Below are positions 20,876-30,751 of a stretch of DNA of 64,000 nucleotides, piece by piece. This stretch comes from Gracilaria domingensis (taxonomy: Eukaryota; Rhodophyta; Florideophyceae; Gracilariales; Gracilariaceae). Within the stretch, counting starts at the first letter, position 1. The number at the start of each line of letters is the position of its first letter. The translations under genes and the position numbers were made by a program. The stretch lies in contig VCMS01000041.1 in assembly GCA_022539475.1 (NCBI GenBank), positions 241,097-305,096 of the forward strand, read 5' to 3'. The notes under the pieces were generated by a model. It searched no databases. It saw nothing but the letters and a program-made list of their open reading frames with translations, and was not told the DNA's origin.

Positions 20876-21481
20876 ATGCCGACGGAAGATCAAGACTTGT
20901 TCTTCCGAAACCGTGTCGGGGTACAAGTACTGAAGGAGTTTATTGGGTATGATGTGGAAGACAAGGATACGGACACCTTTTTAGATGGCACAATACTGTT
21001 GCTTGCACGTTTGGACGCTTGGGTGTTGACGGTTGTGAGCCTTCTAAGTACGGATGTGTCAAAAGGTGGCCAGAGACAGAAACTGTTTACAAAGAAGTTT
21101 GCCCAACTGCGACCTCTGTGTTTAAAGAATGTTCCGGGGGATGTTAGGCAACGTGTCTTGAGGACCAATTCCAGCGAGTTTCATCATTTTGGAACGACAA
21201 CGGAAGATTGGACTAAGGTTCTTGGTAATGACATGAGAGAGGCTACATTTGGATATTGAATGCCGTCGAACGGAAGACTTTACCTCACTGTGAAAGAACA
21301 ATTTTTTATTGACAGTGTGAGCCGAAGATTGGGTTCTATTAGCGATTGTTTCGTTGGTGAATGCGAGGAAGGGAATATGAAGTTCAGGGAAATGGACATG
21401 AACGATTTCGGAAGTAGCACAGGATCACAAGAAAAGGCACCACAAGGTGAACATGTAGAGGATGGAGCCCTTAATGTTTAA
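20876..21481 (+). CDS. Distal part of the coiled-coil gene, split by an in-frame TGA
   Basis: After a frame change near 20830 the coding character continues in this frame, which is open upstream of 20876 to about 20825. An in-frame TGA at 21257 is followed at once by an ATG and 73 more codons to a TAA at 21479. The segment includes helical hydrophobic stretches (DGTILLLARLDAWVLTVVS) and an acidic tail. Together 19083-21481 look like one former protein of about 800 residues with TAG, a shift and TGA. No domain recognised. Confidence 0.35.
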
Positions 21482-21666
21482 GGCTATACAAGATCAACGT
21501 GCTCAGTTGGTCCTTCATCTGAATCATGATAGAATCGATTGATGTAGAATCGGTGTTGAGACCATTGAAGTGGAGGACAAAAAGGTGGAGCAGGGTAGTT
21601 TGATCGAAAAACATGGACAGTTCCCTGTAGTGCAGAAGCCGGAACCATCCCGTACCAAGGAGTTAA

Positions 21667-24600
21667 CTATACGATAGTCTCCGCTTTGGAATTACGAGGG
21701 AACGGAAGAGTGTGGTTTTTTTCATCGTTTGTAGCCCACCGTAAAGATATGCATTTCAATATGTGGTCGATGTTTGTTGCGGGGGGTAAAACCTCGAAAT
21801 ACCGGACGAATGCCACCTCTGGTGCGGTAAGTGCAGAATCAAGGAGAGATATTCGAATCAGAGCGACTACCTGGGCAACCCAAGTCTCTGAATCTTCTCC
21901 ACTTACCCATACAGTGGAAAACATTGGCTTTCTACTGGGACCAAATGCTGGAGAAGCGAAGACTCGTTGGATGATGGGGTATTTGGGTCGTCCCAGCTTA
22001 AGTGCCTTAGAAGACGAATCGAAGTGTTCAAGAGTCGGAACGAAACCGCCTTTCACGAGGGCCGAATTCACCAGAGTTATCCTTGTCTTTTCTGGGAAGT
22101 ATGTAATAGAGTGCTCATCCAGTGTTTCTTTCACGAGACTGAGGAAAGGAGGAAGAGCCTGTTCACCAATTTGGTCAAGAATCGACCTTGTGTCCGTACT
22201 TGAGAACATCTCTCTAACAGCAGTCCATGTTTTTGAACTCGACATACTTGAAACACGATGTTGAAGAGCTCGTAAAGTGAAAGAACGCCATCTCATTGCA
22301 AATCGAGGAAGCTGTGTGGAAGTTCCTGGTAAACCTGGGTTACGCTGGTAAGGAGTATTGCCATTCCATTGCTTTCTAACATGTCCGTGCTCAATGGAGC
22401 GAATAGTCTCCTCCACAGCCGTTGCTGTTCTTCTGGACGTCTTTTTGTAGAGTCTCTTAAATAGCAGGTGTGCATGTTCGTATATGCCTGCGTCGTAGTA
22501 CTTGATACTTCCCAGACGGTGAATATCGTCCACGAGATGATCGAGAAGATGAAACTTCAGAGTTCCCAGTCTGGAGGGATGAAAATCCGCCAGAGTCTTT
22601 GTTGCGGAACGCTTGAAGGCTTCAATCTCCGAACTAAGACACAGGAGACAGCTTTCAGTCCAATACGGGTCACGATTGTATCTGAATAAGGTCGAAAGCA
22701 AGTCCGAGTACTGAGAGAAAACGGTTGTGATTGGGGCAACGTCCTGTTCTCCACAGCATATGTCAAAGAATGCTCCTATGAAGGGGAAGACCATGTCAAG
22801 TGCTTTGTAGTTTTTGGCCTCCAGCATTCCACGGAGACCGTCTTTCGTGAAGATACCATTCAAAGATTTGCCTTTGTCCTTCGTGGAGAAATCGATATGT
22901 AAACCTTTGGCAGGAGAATCGCGTTCTATGGCAGCTAGAATTGCGTTTGCATGGTTGAAGAGTTGGGTGCGTATCGTTCGAAATGAACGGGATGCAGATG
23001 TTCCTATTGTGGTGCACAAGGTGTCTGACTGCAGTCTCTCGATTGTGGCCGTTTTTATCATCTTCGAGATGCCGAGATGCAAGTTGTGTAATGGTTCGAA
23101 TGAGAACGGACTGTATGGAGACAATCCCCGGATCATTCCAAGGCTTACGGAAGTTTCGAGGAACGAAGGAATGAGAGATATGGAATTTGAACGCATCAGA
23201 GTATCCGCTTGAGATCTCCTCTCCCTCGCACGACGTGGACGTCTTTCCGCCTCTTCTTTTTGTGCATGTTGCAAGATAGCTGTGTATGTCTTTCGGATGC
23301 TTTTCGTGTGCTTTTGAGAACGTCCGTTGAATGAGGTGGGAATAGGACTGCATAAAGATGAGCGAGGGGCTTTGCATCTATGACACGGGCTTTCCGTTTT
23401 GGTCCCATGAAGAATGGACAGAATGTCCTTAGCCTTAGGAATATCCGCACAATAACTTGCAAGCAGAGAATGGCACACTCGACTTAGTTTGTCTTCGCCG
23501 ATGAACTGAAAACCTTTCTGCGTGAGATTTAGAATGGGCTCCAGGACTTGACGAAGAGGTTCTTCAAGGATTTGCATCCTGGACTCGCGTAGAGACTTGC
23601 TAGAAACGAATGGCATTGCGTCTGCTTCAGATGCGGAAACCTCGATCAGTGTAGTAGGGAAGTATGCCACTACTGTGAGGTCATCACGGATGCACTTACG
23701 GCGTAGCTCGTCGGAGAAGTTGAGAAATATGAGGTGAAGAGGATAGGCGGTAACCGATGTTTGCTTTAGAGTTGTTGAAGACTTATCGGTGTATACCTGC
23801 AGAAGACCTACGAAAGATTCACTGTAACTTATTTCTTGGGAGTACCACACTATTCTACTATCCAAAGAGCCCATGACCATTTCCTTAAGTTTTGAGGTGG
23901 CGTCTCTTGCGAGAGAGCCGGACATGGGGTGAGATATTTTCGTGGAGTGGGTCTGAGGTATAGGGTGAAAGAATGTGTTTTCGTTCTTATCCAACTGGAG
24001 CTGTTTCAGAAATGTCTGAACGGGGTCTCTCGTGTAGAGGGTGGCGCTGAACTTACATCCTTCTGGCGAGACAGTTCTTCGATTGAAACCGTCCTTTGAG
24101 TCGTATCGTTCGAAAATGGCGTTCTCCAGTTCTGTACAGCGCTTGGAACTTGTTATGGTCTCGTTGAATCGCTTTTGCGGGAATCGCGAGTCCCGAAGTA
24201 GCCCAATTAGCTCGTCTGCCTCACGATGACCAAGGTTGGAAGCTACTGAAGCAAGACAAACCGTGAGATAATCCATATGCAAATCACCGAGGGCCTCCTC
24301 AGAAGGCACTGGGCGGGAACTGCTTCCGTGATCTCGCTCTAATGACGCGGGACCCGGGGAAGGAGAAACACAATGCGAAGTGTCCGGAATGGGAGGGGCG
24401 CACGGAGTGGGGTCAACGATGTCCTCGGACACCGGAGGCTCGGGAAGGCGACAAGGGGCAGTGACCGTTTCGGAAGATGCGGCCGCGGGCGCGGAAAGCT
24501 TGAGACGCTTGCTTCTCCGAATGGGCCGCCTATTGTCGTCTTCCAGCGCTGCTTTCGGACGAAACGGGCAATGGTTGACATGCTGTTGAAGAGATAAGAC

Positions 24601-24753
24601 TCCTCGGCGAGTAGCGAAGGGGCACCCACGCTTCTTATGTGTACAGTAGTAGACCATGGGAAGAAGAAATGAACGAGAAACGACGACAAAGACTGCAAGG
24701 GAAGGTCGTCCAAAGGGAGCAGGAGGTCGAGCGACAGTCAAGATCGATGTCAT
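21667..24753 (-). CDS. CACTA-like transposase of the Plavaka type
   Basis: A single intact 1,028-codon frame from ATG 24753 (a second ATG at 24657 starts just before the zinc finger). An N-terminal C2H2-like finger (C37, C44, H58, H61/C62) is followed by a disordered Pro/Ser-rich linker. The core shows LLQVYTDKSSTTLK with Asp near 320 followed by YPLHLIFLNFSDELRRKC, then SPCHRCKAP near 456, then PFSFEPLHNLHLGISKM near 545-560 and a late EHAHLLFKRLYKKTSRR block. This order (Asp-rich first block, CxxC, DxLHxxxLGI-like, late H.x.K) is that of Plavaka/CACTA-type DDE transposases. The second acidic residue appears as Glu (FEPLH) where Asp is usual. It is convergent with the cassette ending at 21481, 185 bp away, so it may mobilise that cassette. 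Confidence 0.7.
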   Translation of the reverse strand: MTSILTVARPPAPFGRPSLAVFVVVSRSFLLPMVYYCTHKKRGCPFATRRGVLSLQQHVNHCPFRPKAALEDDNRRPIRRSKRLKLSAPAAASSETVTAPCRLPEPPVSEDIVDPTPCAPPIPDTSHCVSPSPGPASLERDHGSSSRPVPSEEALGDLHMDYLTVCLASVASNLGHREADELIGLLRDSRFPQKRFNETITSSKRCTELENAIFERYDSKDGFNRRTVSPEGCKFSATLYTRDPVQTFLKQLQLDKNENTFFHPIPQTHSTKISHPMSGSLARDATSKLKEMVMGSLDSRIVWYSQEISYSESFVGLLQVYTDKSSTTLKQTSVTAYPLHLIFLNFSDELRRKCIRDDLTVVAYFPTTLIEVSASEADAMPFVSSKSLRESRMQILEEPLRQVLEPILNLTQKGFQFIGEDKLSRVCHSLLASYCADIPKAKDILSILHGTKTESPCHRCKAPRSSLCSPIPTSFNGRSQKHTKSIRKTYTAILQHAQKEEAERRPRRARERRSQADTLMRSNSISLIPSFLETSVSLGMIRGLSPYSPFSFEPLHNLHLGISKMIKTATIERLQSDTLCTTIGTSASRSFRTIRTQLFNHANAILAAIERDSPAKGLHIDFSTKDKGKSLNGIFTKDGLRGMLEAKNYKALDMVFPFIGAFFDICCGEQDVAPITTVFSQYSDLLSTLFRYNRDPYWTESCLLCLSSEIEAFKRSATKTLADFHPSRLGTLKFHLLDHLVDDIHRLGSIKYYDAGIYEHAHLLFKRLYKKTSRRTATAVEETIRSIEHGHVRKQWNGNTPYQRNPGLPGTSTQLPRFAMRWRSFTLRALQHRVSSMSSSKTWTAVREMFSSTDTRSILDQIGEQALPPFLSLVKETLDEHSITYFPEKTRITLVNSALVKGGFVPTLEHFDSSSKALKLGRPKYPIIQRVFASPAFGPSRKPMFSTVWVSGEDSETWVAQVVALIRISLLDSALTAPEVAFVRYFEVLPPATNIDHILKCISLRWATNDEKNHTLPFPRNSKAETIV

Positions 24754-25018
24754 GCTGAGAACGGAGAATACATTTTGAGTTTAAATCACGTGCTTTCGTT
24801 CAAAAAGGAACGTAGGTACACGTCGACCTTAACACAAGGGTGTACTTCTCGTATTATCTACGACTGGTTATAAACCTGTGGTTTTCCAACGTGGTACGCT
24901 GTACACCTGTCCAATCTCGCACAGAAAAATAAATCTCTTCCCTCCGCCGCCGCCGCGCCTCCGACGTCCGACCTTCCGTTACCGTCGTGATGCGTGCCAT
25001 CCACATCCTCGCGTTCTA
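24754..25018. promoter_or_regulatory. 5' flank of the CACTA-like transposase
   Basis: About 265 bp upstream of the transposase ATG. A weak AT-rich element (GGTTATAAACC at 24867-24877, itself a short palindrome containing TATAAA on both strands) may act as a TATA region. No other structure seen before the hairpin array. Confidence 0.3.
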
Positions 25019-25118
25019 CTCCGCTCCCTCCTTCTTTTTTCCTCCCTCTACTTTATGGAGGCTCCTTAAAGTAGAGGGCGGAAAAAAGTAGGACGGAGTC
25101 ATCCGTATCTCACGGATG
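25019..25118. repeat. Hairpin 1 (and small hairpin) upstream of the transposase
   Basis: CTCCG at 25019 pairs with CGGAG at 25098; the arms share CCCTCTACTTTA with TAAAGTAGAGGG and TTTTTTCC with GGAAAAAA, giving an imperfect stem of about 35 bp. A small stem CATCCGT-ATCT-CACGGATG follows at 25100-25118. Confidence 0.75.
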
Positions 25119-25348
25119 TATTCCGTGCAGTCTATTCGTACGTTCTTCCATATCCTTCCACGTATCTTTGCTCTAAACTAACCAATCCTCACCGCGTTTC
25201 TTCGCGCCCAGCGACATGTAAACGGCAGGAAATAAGCTAATCACCTTCAACGTCTTCTATTTGTTCAAGATATAGAACGAGGTGAAGGGTGAAAACGGGA
25301 ACCCGGTATCCCAAAGCGATGACTGTAAGTACGCGAACAATGGTTCAT

Positions 25349-25435
25349 TTCGTTGCGCCATAGGCTCTAGCTTTTCCTCTTGCGCTACTTTTCAAAAGTA
25401 GCGCAAGACGCGAGAAGCTAGAGCCTATTGCGAAA
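25349..25435. repeat. Hairpin 2, about 38-bp arms
   Basis: Arms GGCTCTAGCTTTTC...CTTGCGCTACTTTT and AAAAGTAGCGCAAG...GAAGCTAGAGCC, with TTGCGCCATA pairing with TATTGCGAA outside. Only a few mismatches. It resembles a foldback element or a subterminal hairpin. Confidence 0.8.
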
Positions 25436-25848
25436 CAAACCAAGTTGGTTTCTTGGCGATCTTGGATCTCTGAGTGTTCAGGATAGACAATTCTGGTTTG
25501 GTTGGGACATAGGCTGCTCTCTCGTTTATCGCATCTTGGAATATTTTTGCTGCATGGGCATTCTCAGTGTTATTGCTTGTGGGTTTTCGCTTCGAGACCT
25601 TTCGCGGTTTATGATGAATGGATTGCTGGTAATCTAACCGATCCCTTTCCTTCTTCTTCTTCCTTTTGCGAGTTACTAGGTCCCTCGAATTTTCTAGCGC
25701 AACGTTTCTGTTTTGCTTTGTCAATTGTACGTTCCATCGCATTTCAAATGTATCCAACGGAGCATTGATTAACTTATGGATACTTTCTGCTTGCGTATAC
25801 AGGTAAATGACTTTTGATGCGTACGTAGCTCACGAGTTGCAGGTGCAG

Positions 25849-26014
25849 GTTCCTCAAGTACGGAACCATGCATCTGGGCATGGTTCCCTACATGAGGAAC
25901 GGAGAGGATGAGGCGCTTCGCGCCTCATCCTCTCGGAGTGCGTATTTGTTCTACCGATATCGCACTTTGGTGCAGGTGCCCTCTGCGGCATCTGCCGCAG
26001 ATTGCGCCTACACC
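25849..26014. repeat. Three consecutive hairpins
   Basis: Stem a: GTTCCTCAAGTACGGAACCATGC with GCATGGTTCCCTACATGAGGAAC (25849-25900). Stem b: GAGAGGATGAGGCGC-TTC-GCGCCTCATCCTCTC, perfect, 25902-25934. Stem c: GGTGCAGGTGCC...TCTGCGGCA-TC-TGCCGCAGA...GCGCCTACACC (25969-26014). They are adjacent, with different sequences. Confidence 0.85.
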
Positions 26015-26378
26015 CGCTTCATCATGGGGAAATGGTACATGTAATATAGCGAAGTAGTGGTTAGAAAAAGCGGTCGATAGAAGAATAGATACGAATAAAA
26101 CGCTATGGTTTCATAATGAACATCATCTGTACTAGCAACAGTATTCCATGCGTTGCAGGGTATCATTCCGCAGAAGGTATCGTGTAATGTGCACCTTAAT
26201 GGAAACTGAACCTAGACTTCGCGAAATACCGTTCAGGTAGCCCTCGACTAAAGAACTAGCACGAGTGGAAAACCCACCAGTATTTACTGCACAGCGATTC
26301 TGGACGACCCAAGCAATTATCTTCAAATTTTGAAATAATTGATCTTGATATTTTTTCAAAAAATTTACTGAACGACCC

Positions 26379-26985
26379 TTGCCACTTTCTGGACGACCCT
26401 CGGCAAAAACTAGCATCTGCAAGAGACAGACGAAGGCGAAGAAAGTGTATGAAGATCTTCAAACTGTTTGTGAAGCAAGGGACGCAACCGAGGATGTCAA
26501 TATTCCGGAGATAAACGCCGAGGAGGGAACTACTTCCCATGCATTGCCGGGCGATCTTCCAACACCAATTGAAAAAGTACCGGAGCCTGTGACGGGTAAC
26601 GCCCTGGGCATACAGCCCAATATTGATCATGACCATGCACTGGAGGCTGGGTATGGTAACAACGTTGTGATAGGGGCCCCTTATCATTCACATCCGCTCG
26701 TTGCCCTGCAAGGGAGACGAGCAGCACAGCGAAACAGCAACGACGTGTTCCAAATGTATAACTTGTCTGTACTGGAAGAGAGACGTCGGCGCCAGTAAAT
26801 ATCGGACGAACAGCAAATGCAACAGGCGAGACGTGAAGCGCGCGAGCTAAGAAGGGAGGAGAGAAAGGATCGCCGTTTCAATCGATTGATGGAGCTAGTG
26901 GTCCTCCACGTGACAGGACAGCGTCCTAGTAGAACAAACGAGCCGAAACTACCTTTGGCTTCTGCGAGTGAGCTAGAGTAGAACT
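26379..26985 (+). pseudogene. Decayed accessory (Myb-like partner) ORF of Harbinger-like copy 1
   Basis: An open frame without an ATG at 26379, cut by an in-frame TAA at 26796-26798, after which the same frame continues about 60 codons (QQARREARELRREERKDRR, then FNRLMELV) to a stop near 26980. The acidic middle and basic helical end resemble the C-terminal part of the DNA-binding partner proteins of PIF/Harbinger elements, and its position and orientation relative to the transposase remnant (plus, convergent) mirror the second copy at 28771-30751. The N-terminal Myb domain is not seen. Confidence 0.45.
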
Positions 26986-26990
26986 CATCC

Positions 26991-28108
26991 TCACATTGAA
27001 TTTAATTGAGGGAACAGGTTAGAAGGGTTCTTCTTCAATGCTTCGAAGAACACAGTTCTATTTTGGTTAGGACCAACAAGTCTAGTACGAACGTTAAATA
27101 GCAGCACAAGACTCTGCAAAAGTAAACCTCGCTCGCTTCTTTCTTCGAACCTCACTCTGTCATTAATACGAAGAAAGGAGGACTGAAACACACGCATACT
27201 CCACTCAGCGCTCTGCCGCAATGATGTCGCTTGTTCAGCTAATAATTCCCCTGCGCGTTCCATCGCACGTATGGCCGCTCTTCACTAAGAAGGCATGCCT
27301 CGACTGGGCAAAGGCAGCGTCAATGACGCACAGACCTCCGTGTGCTTGAAACGCCGATTGTGGAGCATCATAAACAGCTGTAGTCTCTGCGATAAATGAG
27401 TCATGCATGGATCCTGGAGCATTTAATCTGCATGAGATTACGATACCACAAAGTGAAAAAACAATGACGTTTCATGACGTTTCCACCGTAATGGTCGTGT
27501 GTCCAAGCGTTGTAGTATCGATTTTGAATAGAATCGTCGCCACTGACTTGAAGCTTTACTTTCAAGCCATCGGCGAAACAGAACACACCACGGAGCGCCG
27601 GGTAGAATGATTCAATTTGGGGCTTGTATCCATCAATCTCTTGCAACGAGGGCATAGAGACACCAACAAGAGTGTCCCTTCATAAGATTGGAATGACAAT
27701 TCTTCGTGCAAAACGGATGAACAAAGACAATACACTAGCGGTACATCCGAAAATTAACGAGAGGTTCATGCTTGATCCTGTTCTTCTTGAATGCGCCAAA
27801 AATAAACTCAGAGCATTCTCGGACTTCAATGATCTTAGGTACCCAGTGTTAGAGACTTGCTCTATCTGAATGTATCCGTTGTCGGTAAATGGTGTTATTA
27901 GATCGTAATATGATTGAAAGAGTTGATGTAGATAATTAAATGCTGAATGATCCATTCTCGTAAGCGTTATCAAAGATTTGTTGCATCCAAAGCAAATCAA
28001 GAATGCAAATAGAGAATAAGCTGGAACAATTATTGCGCGACAAGATATGCAATTTTGACGGATTTGTTGTTCGTGAGCGCTTAAGAGTGCTTTTAACATC
28101 ATCATCAT
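26991..28108 (-). pseudogene. Decayed PIF/Harbinger-like transposase, copy 1
   Basis: Minus-strand pieces together cover most of a PIF/Harbinger (DDE_Tnp_4-like) transposase. From ATG 28108: TLTRMDHSAFNYLHQLF, then RSLKSENALSLFLAHSRR and FGCTASVLSLF, the N-terminal helical part; an in-frame TGA at about 27677; then GVFCFADGLKVKLQVSG (first catalytic Asp) and YYNAWTHDHY; then a frame change, with NAPGSMHDS (second Asp block), CVIDAAFA (third catalytic region) and finally AEWSMRVFQSSF and RTRLVGPNQNRTVFF. The last block also occurs in the second copy (EWGVRALRPPF, RTRPIGHNQIRTVY). Function is lost by one stop and at least one shift. Family confident from the order of blocks. Confidence 0.75.
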
Positions 28109-28770
28109 TGGTGCTCATGATGAAAAGGGAGACTTGTGTAGGCAAAATCATGGTAGGGATGCTGGGAGAGCAATGAGGTAGAGGTTTCGCGTAGATAGGT
28201 TTCTTAGTGAAAGGTTTGAAAAGCGATGTGATGAAAGATACCACTGGTATGAGGTAACTGCGATCGAAATGTGTTTTGAATAACGGACTGAAAAGAACCC
28301 TTCAAATGACTGTTTATTTGCGTGGGTGGTTTACGTTTTTGTGGTTTTAGGAAAGCTTATGAATGGCAAATACACAAACGCACACTATGCAATTTTGTGC
28401 GTTTGGTGTTTCCGGATGCTCCCAGTTCGACACCTGTTAACTTAGGTTTACTATAGTGAACCTGAAACCAGTGGGGTCTGCCAAGAAAAACTACGGCGAC
28501 AGAGCGAGAAAGACAAAGCCCAGTAGAAGTCCGTTCCGTTAAAAACACCGTACACGGCAGTTTACAAACTGTGGCTACAAACAATGACCACTATGCACTA
28601 AAAGGGCATGGACGTTCTGGTCAACAAACCACATGAGGTTTGCATGTCGACTTTGTTCCGAAAGGAAACATCATGCTCTGCCGCTTTGCTATACTATTTT
28701 AATTGATCAACCTACATTTCATAGACTAGCATATCTCCGAAAAAAGCTAAAAACCGTACGGGAGCTGCAA

Positions 28771-29619
28771 ATGACAACTTCTACCGCGACAGCGAAAGAG
28801 AGTCCTCATTCTCGGAGAGGGGCGCGAAACTATTGGCAAGAAGACGTCGACTTTCTTTTAGATGTCGTCGCACGTATCCAACCTCACTCTACGGAAGATT
28901 GGGATTTGGTTCAAAGCGACTTCAACGTTTGGGCTGAATGCAACGAGCGACCAGTACGCAGCGTCGACAGCCTCAAAGATAAATTTGACAAGCTTGCATA
29001 CGTTCGCAAAAAGACGGGTGACCCCACAATCCATCCGAACGTGCGCAAAGCCAAGATTATCTACCGTGTAATACAAGCAAAAGCACTCTCCAAGGCACTT
29101 GGTAAACCTGATGATAATATTACCCCAAACGAAGAAGACCACAACAACGCGAGGCAGGAAGGTCGTGTAATTGGAGTTAGACGTGACAGAACTGAACGGC
29201 GAGATGAGAGCAGCCCCCCAGAAGTAAATGAAGACGCCGAAGCACAGCCCTCACAAAAGAAAAGACGATTGCCCCTCGACCTACCAGTGGAGCGTCATTT
29301 GGAGCTCGACGTCGTCCGTCATATGGCAACCATGACAACAAGTCTTGTTTCTGTCGCAGAGTGTATTAAGAAGACTCAGGAAAGAAGCATTAGTAGCGAA
29401 CTTAGAAATGTAATACGTGAGGAGTTGCAGGCGATTCTCAGACCTACTTCAAGGCCTGAAGACAAGTCAAAGGAACCCACTCAATCGCCATCGCTATTGC
29501 ACAGCGCACACAATTCGCAACAACCCGCACCTCAAATGCAGAATCCACTTTCGGCATTCGGTCAACCTTCCAAACCTAGTACCTCGCATAGACAGTTCGG
29601 ATCTGGTTATGGCCAATAG
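28771..29619 (+). CDS. Myb/SANT-like DNA-binding partner of the Harbinger-like transposase
   Basis: About 282 residues from the ATG at 28771; an earlier ATG at 28633 is in frame but precedes no conserved sequence. An N-terminal trihelix Myb/SANT-like domain (about residues 15-100) shows NYWQEDVDFLLDVVARIQP, then WDLVQSDFNVWA and the long SLKDKFDKLAYVRKKTGDP helix. Such two-gene elements need this protein to bind terminal repeats and bring the transposase to the nucleus. A basic KKRR patch lies near 205, a helical segment near 225-265, and a Pro/Gln/Ser-rich tail ends the protein. It converges on the transposase gene, overlapping it by 44 bp. No lesion seen. Confidence 0.7.
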   Translation: MTTSTATAKESPHSRRGARNYWQEDVDFLLDVVARIQPHSTEDWDLVQSDFNVWAECNERPVRSVDSLKDKFDKLAYVRKKTGDPTIHPNVRKAKIIYRVIQAKALSKALGKPDDNITPNEEDHNNARQEGRVIGVRRDRTERRDESSPPEVNEDAEAQPSQKKRRLPLDLPVERHLELDVVRHMATMTTSLVSVAECIKKTQERSISSELRNVIREELQAILRPTSRPEDKSKEPTQSPSLLHSAHNSQQPAPQMQNPLSAFGQPSKPSTSHRQFGSGYGQ

Positions 29620-30751
29620 GTCTGGTTCGGAAATTCATCATATGGCAGCAGATAGAAAGAATTGGTAGTCTCTTATATGAATCAGTAGGGAGCTTCCTTG
29701 AAAGGCGACAAAACGGTGGTCGCAAGGCGCGCACTCCCCATTCCGTTGTCTGTCTGCGTGAAGGATAAATGCGATGTAGAACCACATCAATGGCGTCTTC
29801 TTCTGCGCTCTGGGGTATACGTTTCTCATTAGCCTTTCGTGATCTCACCAATTTGCCGTTTGTGGCAGTCACGTTGTTGGCAAACGTCGAATCTCCAATT
29901 ATTGGAAAGGGTGTTGGTGTCATCTCTTCGGATAAACGTGACCAATGAAAACCAGATATACCAGCAAGTTTGGCATCATGGCATGCACCGGGATAATTGC
30001 TTGCTGCATTTCCCATCTCTCCACCGAAGTTCCACACAAAGAGGTTCACAACTTCTACTTTGCCCGTAAAACTATTGTAAAACGCCCGTTGCAGGCAGAT
30101 CTCTTCGGGACGGGAACACTTAATTCTCGCTCCATCTGTAACTGAGAAGACACCTTGCAGATACCGCCTTGTCATCTACCGTGCTTGTGCCAACAGATCG
30201 GCTGAATGCGACATTTCACGGAGTAAAGGGCATTCAATTCGGGCGTTTGTAGTGCGGTTTGAAGTGAGAAAGTAGTGACGAATATGCAAGGCGAGGTTCA
30301 ACCAGTCCTTCAATGACGGCGAAAAGATACTGAAGACTGAGCAGAGTGAGTACATAGCGTCGCATCTGCGAATGAATCCCAATATTATTCCAAGTATATC
30401 GATCGGTTCAAGCAAGGACTTGCGGCGTCGACGCGAAGTGGTTGTGCGATATGGTGAACCGTATATTTGCTGCAGAGCTTGGTGGAATAAGTGGAAAAAC
30501 GTTTCAGTTACAACGTGCTTGGTGATGTTCAAGGCGGTGACAAAGTCGTCTTCAGTGTCACACGACATTTATTGAAACCATGGTGTTGAACATTTGCCTC
30601 TTACCGGTGGAAGCAATCCAAATCTCGTAAATATACGAGTCTTAGATATTCGACGCCGACAAGGTGGAGGAAAAAACATGATCAGAGTTGATGCTAGAGT
30701 GGCTGTTGCAACGCCATGATATATGGCAAGAAACGTTAACAGTGGTTGCAT
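29576..30751 (-). pseudogene. PIF/Harbinger-like transposase, copy 2, with two in-frame stops
   Basis: One frame runs about 391 codons from ATG 30751 and is broken only by TAA at 30569-30571 and TAG at 30176-30178. Before the first stop: LLPPVRGKCSTPW; after it DTEDDFVTALNITKHVVTETF, the usual start of the helical domain. After the second stop: GVFSVTDGARIKC (first catalytic Asp), AFYNSFTGKV, SNYPGACHDAKL (second block) and FPIIGDSTFA (third region), then RALRPPFCRLSRKL and NFRTRPIGHNQIRTVY. No frame change is needed, so only two substitutions separate it from a full protein. Inactive unless the stops are bypassed. Confidence 0.75.

Noticed and set aside
25425-25742. Minus-strand Lys/Arg-rich frame between hairpins 2 and 3
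   Set aside because: No domain, lies between hairpins, and its basic composition could be chance; not enough to call a gene.
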